Assembly: GCA_017416665.1 (NCBI GenBank)
Contig: JAFQBO010000160.1
Span: 1-8,032 of the forward strand
Length of the DNA stretch: 8,032 nt
From: Oscillospiraceae bacterium
Lineage (GTDB): Bacteria > Bacillota > Clostridia > Oscillospirales > Ruminococcaceae
Reading direction: 5' to 3'
Program-made: the position numbers and the translations under genes
The notes under the pieces: model-generated
The model's input: the letters and a program-made list of their open reading frames with translations, nothing else
Database searches by the model: none
Told to the model about the DNA's origin: nothing
Shown: in pieces, positions 1-6,028 of the stretch
How the letters are laid out: the number at the start of each line of letters is the position of its first letter
Numbering within the stretch: position 1 is the first letter of the stretch

Positions 1-15
1 GCTGTTTTTCAATTC

Positions 16-125
16 ACCCCTCGTAAATGCGCCTCCGATGGGGTATTTCGCCGTCTGCGGACGGCGACCAAAGGCTCTGCCTTTGGAAACCGCAAGCCTT
101 TAAAAAGGCTTGACCGAAACTTTTA
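16..125. repeat. Chain of four short hairpins, intergenic repeat element (copy A, may extend past left edge)
   Basis: Four consecutive inverted repeats are visible. At 16-44, ACCCCTCG pairs with CGA-T-GGGGT with one bulged T. At 50-65, GCCGTC and GACGGC flank a TGCG loop. At 68-86, CCAAAGGC and GCCTTTGG flank TCT. At 93-112, CAAGCCTTT pairs with AAAGGCTTG. No ORF with a ribosome site is seen here. Read on the minus strand, the right part (AAAAGTTT..G.CAAGC.TTTTT..AAA...GCGG) resembles the element at 4583-4660, so both are probably members of one dispersed repeat family. The function is unknown; it could be a non-autonomous mobile element or an RNA-level structure. The hairpins are seen directly, but the repeat status rests on two related copies only. 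Confidence 0.6.
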
Positions 126-157
126 GTTTTGAAAATTTTTTTCTATAAGAACTTTTT

Positions 158-190
158 TAATAAACGGAAGAGACCGCATTAAGCAGTCTC
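158..190 (-). terminator. Probable intrinsic terminator of the surface-protein gene
   Basis: On the minus strand, 190 to 170 reads GAGACTGC-TTAAT-GCGGTCTC. This is an 8-bp stem including one G-U pair, and it would be an imperfect stem on the plus strand. It starts 10 nt after the stop codon of the secreted-protein gene. The following tract, TTCCGTTTATT, is only moderately U-rich, so termination strength is uncertain. Confidence 0.55.
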
Positions 191-200
191 CTGGATAAAA

Positions 201-953
201 TTATTTTTTTCTCTTAATCTTTACCTTGGAAAGAACAGCGGCAGCAGCTGTAACAACAAGACCTGCGGCAGCGGCAACGGCAAAACCTTCATCACCTGTT
301 GAAGTTGATTCAACAGCAGCAGTATTTACTGTAGTTTCTGAAGTTTCTGAGGTTTCTGACGAACTTGTGTTTTCAGTTGATTCCTGTGATGCCTCAGTTG
401 TTTCAATAACATTTGCCTGGATATTTGAAGTTCCGTACTGTCCTGTGCCTGTAACGGTAAACACAACTTTAATGCTGTCCTTGATGGTTGTAACCTTAGG
501 AAGATCTGCAACGTTTGTGCCTTTGAGACCATCATAGAGATAAACTCTTGTTTCAGGATCACGTCCTGCTTCGTAGTAGGCTGTATTAATAGCGTTTGGA
601 CTCATTTTATAGTTTGGTACTTCCACACCGTCTATGTAAATGGCTGTAACATTTACATCTATCTGAGGATAACTGTCGGAAGTGATGTTCGGAACGGAAA
701 GTGCAAGGAATGTAAGTTCTGTTGCACCGCCATCACCTGTAACTTTCCATTCTGCTTCGTACTGAGCATCACCATTGATTTCCGGAACAATTGAACCGAT
801 TGTTGTATTGTCAACGCTCCACACGGATGTTGTACCAATTTCACCGCAGATATATGCCTTTGTAGGAAGTCCGTCTGCCGCAGTTACCGAAAATGAAGGT
901 AAAAGCAAAAGGGAACAGGCTGAAATTACTGATATAATTTTATTTATCTTCAT
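201..953 (-). CDS. Secreted, probably surface-anchored protein of unknown function (250 aa)
   Basis: The start is placed at the ATG of MKINKIISVI because GGAGA lies 7 nt upstream (961-965) and a normal signal peptide begins there; upstream in-frame ATGs at 971 and 992 lack this arrangement. Residues 1-25 form a signal peptide (K3/K5, then a hydrophobic core with LLLL) with likely cleavage after VTA at 23-25. Residues 27 to about 180 are a beta-rich, aromatic and Asp/Asn-containing ectodomain that I do not recognise. Residues 184-219 are a Ser/Thr/Glu-rich stalk with SET repeats. The end is STGDEG (218-223), an Ala/Val-rich hydrophobic segment (224-241) and a KVKIKRKK tail. That order resembles a divergent sortase sorting signal, though TGDEG is not classic LPXTG, so a simple membrane anchor is possible. 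It has its own promoter and terminator, so it is probably monocistronic. A role in adhesion or substrate binding is a guess. Confidence 0.85.
   Translation of the reverse strand: MKINKIISVISACSLLLLPSFSVTAADGLPTKAYICGEIGTTSVWSVDNTTIGSIVPEINGDAQYEAEWKVTGDGGATELTFLALSVPNITSDSYPQIDVNVTAIYIDGVEVPNYKMSPNAINTAYYEAGRDPETRVYLYDGLKGTNVADLPKVTTIKDSIKVVFTVTGTGQYGTSNIQANVIETTEASQESTENTSSSETSETSETTVNTAAVESTSTGDEGFAVAAAAGLVVTAAAAVLSKVKIKRKK
334..360. repeat. Three tandem 9-bp units in the stalk coding region
   Basis: GTTTCTGAA, GTTTCTGAG and GTTTCTGAC follow one another directly. On the minus strand they encode the repeated Ser-Glu-Thr units of the Ser/Thr-rich stalk. The 9-bp unit keeps the frame, so copy-number change would only alter stalk length. 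Confidence 0.7.
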
Positions 954-971
954 ATAAATTTCTCCATTCAT

Positions 972-1019
972 TAACACAATATATCTAATCAATCTTTATT
1001 ATAACATTTTATTGTGTTA
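972..1019. promoter_or_regulatory. Spaced 9-bp inverted repeat bracketing the -10 box, possible operator
   Basis: TAACACAAT at 972-980 and ATTGTGTTA at 1011-1019 are perfect reverse complements with a 30-nt spacer. One half lies between the -35 and -10 boxes of the promoter at 998-1027; the other lies in the early transcribed leader. Since one half is upstream of the predicted start of transcription, it cannot form an RNA hairpin in that transcript, so a DNA-binding regulator is the natural reading. In AT-rich DNA, chance is possible. Confidence 0.35.
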
Positions 1020-1027
1020 TATGTCTA
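998..1027 (-). promoter_or_regulatory. Sigma-A type promoter for the surface-protein gene
   Basis: On the minus strand, TAGACA (1027-1022) and a perfect TATAAT (1003-998) are separated by 18 nt. Transcription would start near 991, giving a leader of about 38 nt before the ATG at 953. No intrinsic terminator is seen between the mfd stop and this promoter, so some read-through from mfd is possible. Confidence 0.65.
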
Positions 1028-1109
1028 TGATAAAATTACATGAAATTATGCCGTGGAAACAGGGCGAAACGACAGTTTTTGCACAATTTTTTTAAAATTT
1101 ATACAAAAT

Positions 1110-4100
1110 TTATTTTGTTTCGGTATTTTCCTGCAAAATATTCAGTGTTTCAGCCATAAGTGCAGATGATTTCTGATTTTTGGCAAGTCTGATGCAGATA
1201 TATGGTTTTGAAAGGCTGTTGAACAAAACTCTGCCTTTGTACGCAGAAGAAACGGCATTTATCTGTTCCATGGAGAGTGTTTCAACGTAAAAATAAAGAC
1301 TGTCTTTTCTTTGCTGTATTTCTGATATGCCGAGGTTGGAAGCAGTGTTTCTCAGCAGAGAGGCATCGATAAGACCAAGAACAGCCTCAGGCGGTTCGCC
1401 AAAACGGTCGATAAGTTCATCAATCATGTCGGTTTTGTCCTCGGAATTTTCAATGCAGGCAATCTTTTTATAAATGTCAATACGCTGGGCGAGACTGTCA
1501 ATATAATTTTCAGGAATATGTGCATCAATCTGAATATCGACAGTACATTCAGCCTTTTTCTTTATTGGTTCGCCTTTTTCTTCGGCAATGGCTTCGTTCA
1601 GTAGTTTTATATACATATCATATCCGACAGACTCCATGTGTCCGTGCTGTTTTCCGCCGAGAAGACTTCCGGCACCTCTTATTTCAAGGTCACGCATTGC
1701 AATTCTGAAACCACTTCCAAACTGTGTAAATTCTCTCATTGCGTTAAGACGTTTTGATGCTACTTCGGTAAGAATCTTTTCACGTCTGAAAGTAAAGTAT
1801 GCATATGCTCTTTTGTTGGAACGTCCTACACGACCTCTCAGCTGATAAAGCTGTGACAGACCGAAATAGTCAGCATCTTCGATAATAAGCGTATTTACAT
1901 TCGGTACATCAACACCTGTTTCAATAATTGTTGTACATATAAGAATATCAATTTCATGTTCAAGAAGCTGTCCCCATATATCCGACATTTCTTCCTCAGA
2001 CATTTTTCCGTGTGCGTAGGCAATTCGTGCATCAGGTATAAGATCCTGTAGTTTTGCAGCACAAAGCGAGATTGTCTCAACACGATTGTGGATATAATAA
2101 ACCTGCCCGCCACGTTTCAGCTCTTTGTTTATTGCCTGCACAACAAGTGCCATGTTGAATTCGACAACGTAAGTCTGTACAGGGTATCTGTCCTGAGGCG
2201 GTTCATCAATTACCGACATATCACGGATACCACTCATCGCCATGTTAAGCGTTCTCGGAATAGGTGTTGCCGAAAGGGTAAGCATATCAACTCCCGGGAA
2301 ATTTTTCTTGAATTTTTCCTTATGACCTACGCCGAAACGCTGTTCCTCGTCGACGATGGCAAGACCAAGACTTTTGAATTCAACGTCCTTTTGTACAAGT
2401 CTGTGCGTACCGATTATAATATCTATAATACCTTTTTTCAGATCCTTCAGAATTTCCTGCTGTTGCTTTGGTGTGCGGAAACGTGATAAAAGCTCAACAT
2501 TTACAGGAAACTGTTCAAAGCGTCTTGTTGCGGTTTGATAGTGCTGCATCGCAAGAACGGTCGTAGGAACAAGAATCGCACATTGTTTTCCGCTTTCCAC
2601 ACATTTCATTGCGGCACGCAGAGCAACTTCAGTTTTTCCGAAGCCAACATCACCGCAAAGCAGTCTGTCCATAGGGCGTGACTTTTCCATGTCCTGCTTT
2701 ATTTCTTCAATGGATTGTAACTGATCATCAGTTTCGGCATATGGAAAACGTGCCTCAAAATCCCTCTGCATTTCGTCATCTGGCAGAAAGGCAAAACCTT
2801 TGCTTTTTTCACGTTTTGCATAAAGAGCGATGAGTTCGTGAGCCATGTCCTTGACCGCTTTTTTAACATTGTTTCGTGCTTTCTGCCATTCGTTTGAAGA
2901 AAGTTTGTGAAGTTTTACGCCTGTATCATCCTTTGAACCAATGTAGCGTGAAACCATGTCAAGCTGTGTAACAGGAACGTAAAGAGTGTCTTTTCCGGCA
3001 TACTGAATTGTAAGGTAGTCCTTTGTGATGCCTTCGAGTTCAAGCTTTCGTATGCCAACAAAACGACCGATTCCGTGAAGTACATGAACAACAAGATCAC
3101 CAGGTGTGATTTCTGAAAGATTCTTTATTTCCTCGCCCTTTTTATGACGCTTTTTCTTACGCTTTGATGAGGTTGCTTTTGCCTGTGTAATAACAGCTGT
3201 CCTGTTTTCCGGATACTCAAAGCCTGCTGACAAACTGCCTGTCATGAGCAGGACAGTACCGGATTCGCAAACTGAATCCTTCTGTGCAATAACACATTTT
3301 ATACCGTCATTTTCGAGATCCTGTTTTATAATAGGGAGTGTTTTTTCACTTCCTGCAATAAGGAAAGTTCTGTAGCCTTTTTCGGTGAAATTTTTTAAAT
3401 CCTCGTTCAGCTGACGCATTTCTCCGCCCCATGGTGCATTGTGAAGTGCCTCAAAGCTTATAATTTTTTTGTATGCAATTCTGTCAAGACCCTGTACAAA
3501 GTTGCTTAAAAAAAGCTGCCTGCCTGTTGTTTTTTCTAGAATTTCCGAAAATTCAAAGTAATGTCCTTCAAGACCTTTGCACAGTTCACCAGTTTCGGCA
3601 AGTATTTTGCAGTCTTCGTTATACTGTGCCATCACGCCTTTTGCGTGTTCGTTTGCAGAAACGTATTCGGAAAATATTACAGTTCCGTCAAAATATTCTG
3701 TAACACACGGCTTTTCGTCATAGATCAACGGTGTATATTTGTCAATGCACATAAGCTCTGCACCTTCACGCAGAAGTTCACAGTCCCTTGCAAAATTTTC
3801 TCTTATAATATCTGCTTTTTTACTTCTGAGTTTTTTGCCCAGAGCCTGAATTTTATCGGCAAGAGCTGTTCTGTCTGTTACCGTTTCAAGTGCGGGTGCA
3901 ATATCCACATCATATAATGTTTCGGTACGTCTTTGGGTTTGCGGATCAAAATATGAAATGCTGTCTATTTCATCTCCCCAGAATTCAAATCGTATAGGAT
4001 ATGCTGACTGTACAGGAAAAATATCTATAATAGCACCTCTTACGGCAAACTGTGATGCTCCCTCAACCTTGTCACAGCGTACATATCCCATATCGCTGAG

Positions 4101-4568
4101 TTGTTTTTTCAGCAGTTCAACATCTGTTTCGTCTCCCGTTTCAAGGTTTTTAATCGTTTCGTTTGTAAGTGTTTCCTTAGGGATAACAGGCTGCATCACT
4201 GCTTCAACACTTGCACATACGATTTTACATTGTCCATTCAAAAGCTTTGAAAGTGTCGCAATACGCTGATGCTCGTATTCCCTTGAAAAGCCCTCCATTT
4301 TGGTAAGGGCAAATTCCCTTGACGGAAAAAATGACGCAAAATCAGTATCTCCCGCCATTACGGAAATATCGTCACAAAGCTTTTTCGCCTGAGCCTCACT
4401 TTCACATATCACAAGCAGTGGTTTATCTGTATAAAGCGAATAGATAAACTGTGCCTTATGAACCGCTGAAAGCCCTGTTGCACAAACAGGACTTACCTTG
4501 TTATCTAAAAATTGCTGTACATCTTTAAAGCCTGACAGCTCTCTGAATGTATCTCTGAAAAAATTCAT
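1110..4568 (-). CDS. mfd: Transcription-repair coupling factor Mfd (1152 aa)
   Basis: Mfd is a DNA translocase that removes RNA polymerase stalled at lesions and recruits UvrA for excision repair. The start MNFFRDTFREL is chosen because AAGGAG (4574-4579) sits 5 nt upstream; a longer frame to 4646 would translate the adjoining repeat. Domains in order: UvrB-like N-terminal module (about 1-200, with VRGAIIDIFP at 177-186); a basic linker (467-478); the CarD-like RNA-polymerase interaction domain (about 488-560, VVHVLHGIGRF at 493-503); then the superfamily 2 translocase core. That core has Walker A GDVGFGKTE (639-647), DEEQ box (740-743), SATPIPRTL (766-774), IIETGVDVPN (881-890) and QLRGRVGRS (909-917). 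The C-terminal TRCF domain is about 1005-1110. The length is close to the roughly 1150-1180 aa usual for Firmicutes. No frameshift or missing motif was seen. No convincing promoter was found upstream. Confidence 0.98.
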   Translation of the reverse strand: MNFFRDTFRELSGFKDVQQFLDNKVSPVCATGLSAVHKAQFIYSLYTDKPLLVICESEAQAKKLCDDISVMAGDTDFASFFPSREFALTKMEGFSREYEHQRIATLSKLLNGQCKIVCASVEAVMQPVIPKETLTNETIKNLETGDETDVELLKKQLSDMGYVRCDKVEGASQFAVRGAIIDIFPVQSAYPIRFEFWGDEIDSISYFDPQTQRRTETLYDVDIAPALETVTDRTALADKIQALGKKLRSKKADIIRENFARDCELLREGAELMCIDKYTPLIYDEKPCVTEYFDGTVIFSEYVSANEHAKGVMAQYNEDCKILAETGELCKGLEGHYFEFSEILEKTTGRQLFLSNFVQGLDRIAYKKIISFEALHNAPWGGEMRQLNEDLKNFTEKGYRTFLIAGSEKTLPIIKQDLENDGIKCVIAQKDSVCESGTVLLMTGSLSAGFEYPENRTAVITQAKATSSKRKKKRHKKGEEIKNLSEITPGDLVVHVLHGIGRFVGIRKLELEGITKDYLTIQYAGKDTLYVPVTQLDMVSRYIGSKDDTGVKLHKLSSNEWQKARNNVKKAVKDMAHELIALYAKREKSKGFAFLPDDEMQRDFEARFPYAETDDQLQSIEEIKQDMEKSRPMDRLLCGDVGFGKTEVALRAAMKCVESGKQCAILVPTTVLAMQHYQTATRRFEQFPVNVELLSRFRTPKQQQEILKDLKKGIIDIIIGTHRLVQKDVEFKSLGLAIVDEEQRFGVGHKEKFKKNFPGVDMLTLSATPIPRTLNMAMSGIRDMSVIDEPPQDRYPVQTYVVEFNMALVVQAINKELKRGGQVYYIHNRVETISLCAAKLQDLIPDARIAYAHGKMSEEEMSDIWGQLLEHEIDILICTTIIETGVDVPNVNTLIIEDADYFGLSQLYQLRGRVGRSNKRAYAYFTFRREKILTEVASKRLNAMREFTQFGSGFRIAMRDLEIRGAGSLLGGKQHGHMESVGYDMYIKLLNEAIAEEKGEPIKKKAECTVDIQIDAHIPENYIDSLAQRIDIYKKIACIENSEDKTDMIDELIDRFGEPPEAVLGLIDASLLRNTASNLGISEIQQRKDSLYFYVETLSMEQINAVSSAYKGRVLFNSLSKPYICIRLAKNQKSSALMAETLNILQENTETK

Positions 4569-4582
4569 TATTTCTCCTTTTT

Positions 4583-4660
4583 CCGCTTTTTGAAAAAAGC
4601 TTGGCAAAAACTTTTTCTGCTTCTTTCTTTGAAAAGAAAGAAGCAAAGAAATTTTTATAT
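4583..4660. repeat. Hairpin repeat abutting the mfd ribosome site (copy B)
   Basis: Two inverted repeats are seen. GCTTTT-TGAA-AAAAGC is at 4585-4600. GCTTCTTTCTTT (4619-4630) and AAAGAAAGAAGC (4633-4644) form a near-perfect palindrome. On the minus strand the element runs CTTATA...AAAAGTTTTTGCCAAGC...GCGG and resembles copy A at 16-125, but with an added GCTTCTTTCTTT palindrome. Its end lies directly next to the AAGGAG of mfd, so it probably forms part of the mfd leader RNA. No T-tract follows the large stem on either strand in a way typical of a terminator. Confidence 0.55.
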
Positions 4661-4749
4661 AAGGGTTAGATTGATTAAAATTGCAGTTAAACTCACGAAG
4701 ATAAATTTATATTTACCTCACAAAAATTTTATATTCTGCACCTATCATC

Positions 4750-4826
4750 TGTAGGGTGCGGCGCCTTCGACGCACCGCCGATTATCATGCTTAACATGCG
4801 GGACGTCGTGGGCGCCGTCCCCTACA
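4750..4826. repeat. 77-bp imperfect palindrome with terminal inverted repeats
   Basis: The left end TGTAGGGTGCGGCGCC (4750-4765) and right end GGCGCCGTCCCCTACA (4811-4826) are inverted repeats matching at 14 of 16 positions. Weaker complementarity continues inward (4766-4776 with 4800-4810), and CATG repeats flank the centre. GC content is high compared with the AT-rich DNA on both sides. No ORF is present. It looks like a REP- or MITE-like intergenic element. It could also block transcription downstream of the SUKH gene, although no U-tract follows it on the minus strand. Confidence 0.65.
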
Positions 4827-4858
4827 AAAAATTTGCAAAATAAAATTACACCGACAAA

Positions 4859-5329
4859 TTAAAATTTAATATTACCAGCAATAATCATTTCGACAAAAGA
4901 TAAAATATCATCTGCCACGATTGTTGCTTCTTCAAATTCCGGTTCACTGCCATATACTACATTTCCATTTTGGGTATTAATGGCATAGTAGGAATATTCG
5001 TCATCGACAGAAATGAAAATCGGAAAATGATTATCCCAGTATTGAGCGATATTTTTTCTCCACTCGTCATCATTTCCACAAGCATCAAGAGATTGAAGTT
5101 CAAACTCATTCCACTGAAAACCGTTTGAAACCGGAAAATAATCATTGACGGTCAAAAACCATTTTGTACTGTCTGAATTTTCACACAGCTTAAAATGTTT
5201 AATGAAATTCATCCAGTTATCATCTATGGAATATCTGTTTAATATATTCTCTGGTAAATCATTTGTTCCTTCATTAATTTCTATATTCCAGTTATTGATT
5301 TCAGCCCATTCAATAAATCTTTTAAACAT
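4859..5329 (-). CDS. SUKH (SMI1/KNR4-like) family protein, orphan (156 aa)
   Basis: The start MFKRFIEWAEINNW is supported by GGAGA at 5335-5339, 5 nt upstream. A longer frame to 5383 has no ribosome site and would translate the pth terminator. There is no signal peptide or membrane segment, so it is cytoplasmic. Family clues: a DLPENILNRY segment near the N-terminus (24-33), WNEFELQS (73-80), a Trp-containing YWDN segment (97-100), then PIFISVDDEYSYYAIN (103-118), NGNVVYGSEPEFE (121-133), and a final helix with SFVEMI (144-149). These fit the SMI1/KNR4 fold. Bacterial members are often immunity proteins against polymorphic or contact-dependent toxins, but no toxin gene is nearby, so that role is inference. 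Sampled lines are about 25-37 percent GC, lower than mfd, which hints at later acquisition. It sits between pth and mfd, which are neighbours or near neighbours in many Firmicutes. Confidence 0.75.
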   Translation of the reverse strand: MFKRFIEWAEINNWNIEINEGTNDLPENILNRYSIDDNWMNFIKHFKLCENSDSTKWFLTVNDYFPVSNGFQWNEFELQSLDACGNDDEWRKNIAQYWDNHFPIFISVDDEYSYYAINTQNGNVVYGSEPEFEEATIVADDILSFVEMIIAGNIKF

Positions 5330-5340
5330 CGATTTCTCCA

Positions 5341-5381
5341 AAATAAAAACACGTATAGGCGACTTTACAGCCGCCTTATAC
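5341..5381 (-). terminator. Intrinsic terminator of the glmU-pth unit
   Basis: On the minus strand, GTATA-A-GGCGGC (5381-5370) pairs with GTCGCC-TATAC (5363-5353) around a TGTAAA loop. This gives 11 bp with one bulged A and one G-U pair. The stem is followed by GTGTTTTTATTTT. It begins 10 nt after the pth stop codon and ends just before the ribosome site of the SUKH gene, so the latter needs read-through or its own promoter. Confidence 0.75.
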
Positions 5382-5391
5382 ATTATAAAAT

Positions 5392-6021
5392 TTATGAATT
5401 GAATTTATTCATTGCCTCGTCAATATTTCCCTTGACGATTAGTTCAAGACTTTCGCAGGCTTTCTGACATGCTTCGTCAATTTTTACCTGATCGTCTTCC
5501 TTGAATTTACTCAGTACCCAATCCGCCAGATCAAATTTCGGGTGGGGCTTTTTGCCGACTCCCATTTTAATTCTTGGGAATTTGTCTTCGCCTGTAAGTG
5601 CAATAATACTCTTTATGCCGTTATGTCCGCCATCACTGCCTTTGCGTCTGATACGGATTAAACCCGGCTCGAGTGAAATATCGTCATACACTATAACAAC
5701 ATGATCAATATCAAGCTTATAGAAGTTCATTGCCTCCGCAACCGCCTGACCACTGTTGTTCATATAGGTTTCAGGTTTCATTACAAGACATCTTTTACCC
5801 GAAATTTCTGCCTCCGCAAGTTTTGCCTTGAATTTGTACTTGCTTATCGAAAAGCCGAGTTTTTCAGCAAGAGCGTCCATAACCATAAAACCTGCGTTGT
5901 GACGTGTTTTTTCGTACTGTAGTCCGGGATTGCCAAGACCTACTATTAAATATTCTATCGGTTTTCCCGAAACTGCCTCTGATGCTTTGGCAATTTCCTT
6001 GAATTTGTCAAATATACTCAT
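5392..6021 (-). CDS. pth: Peptidyl-tRNA hydrolase (209 aa)
   Basis: Pth cleaves peptidyl-tRNAs released from stalled ribosomes, freeing tRNA in the cytoplasm. Family motifs are clear: LIVGLGNPG (25-33) with N31, TRHNAG with catalytic H41, MKPETYMNNSG (81-91) with N89, VYDDISLEPG (111-120) with D114, and GSDGGHNGIKSI (128-139) with N134. These match the catalytic Asn, His and Asp residues of E. coli Pth. The first 20 or so residues form an N-terminal extension relative to E. coli, and no later Met could serve as a start before the conserved core. No good ribosome site lies upstream. The start is 7 nt after the glmU TGA, so translation is probably coupled to glmU. A hairpin terminator follows the stop codon. 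Confidence 0.97.
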   Translation of the reverse strand: MSIFDKFKEIAKASEAVSGKPIEYLIVGLGNPGLQYEKTRHNAGFMVMDALAEKLGFSISKYKFKAKLAEAEISGKRCLVMKPETYMNNSGQAVAEAMNFYKLDIDHVVIVYDDISLEPGLIRIRRKGSDGGHNGIKSIIALTGEDKFPRIKMGVGKKPHPKFDLADWVLSKFKEDDQVKIDEACQKACESLELIVKGNIDEAMNKFNS

Positions 6022-6028
6022 TTATCTA

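Noticed and set aside
2088..2486. Plus-strand open frame of 132 codons opposite mfd
   Set aside because: It lies wholly antisense to a conserved part of mfd, has no ribosome site of note and encodes a Cys/Phe-rich product typical of shadow frames.
4569..4646. The upstream in-frame ATG at 4646 as the mfd start
   Set aside because: The segment is a hairpin repeat, the added residues are low-complexity and basic, and a good AAGGAG precedes the ATG at 4568.
5330..5383. The upstream in-frame ATG at 5383 as the SUKH gene start
   Set aside because: No ribosome site, and the extra codons translate the stem of the glmU-pth terminator.
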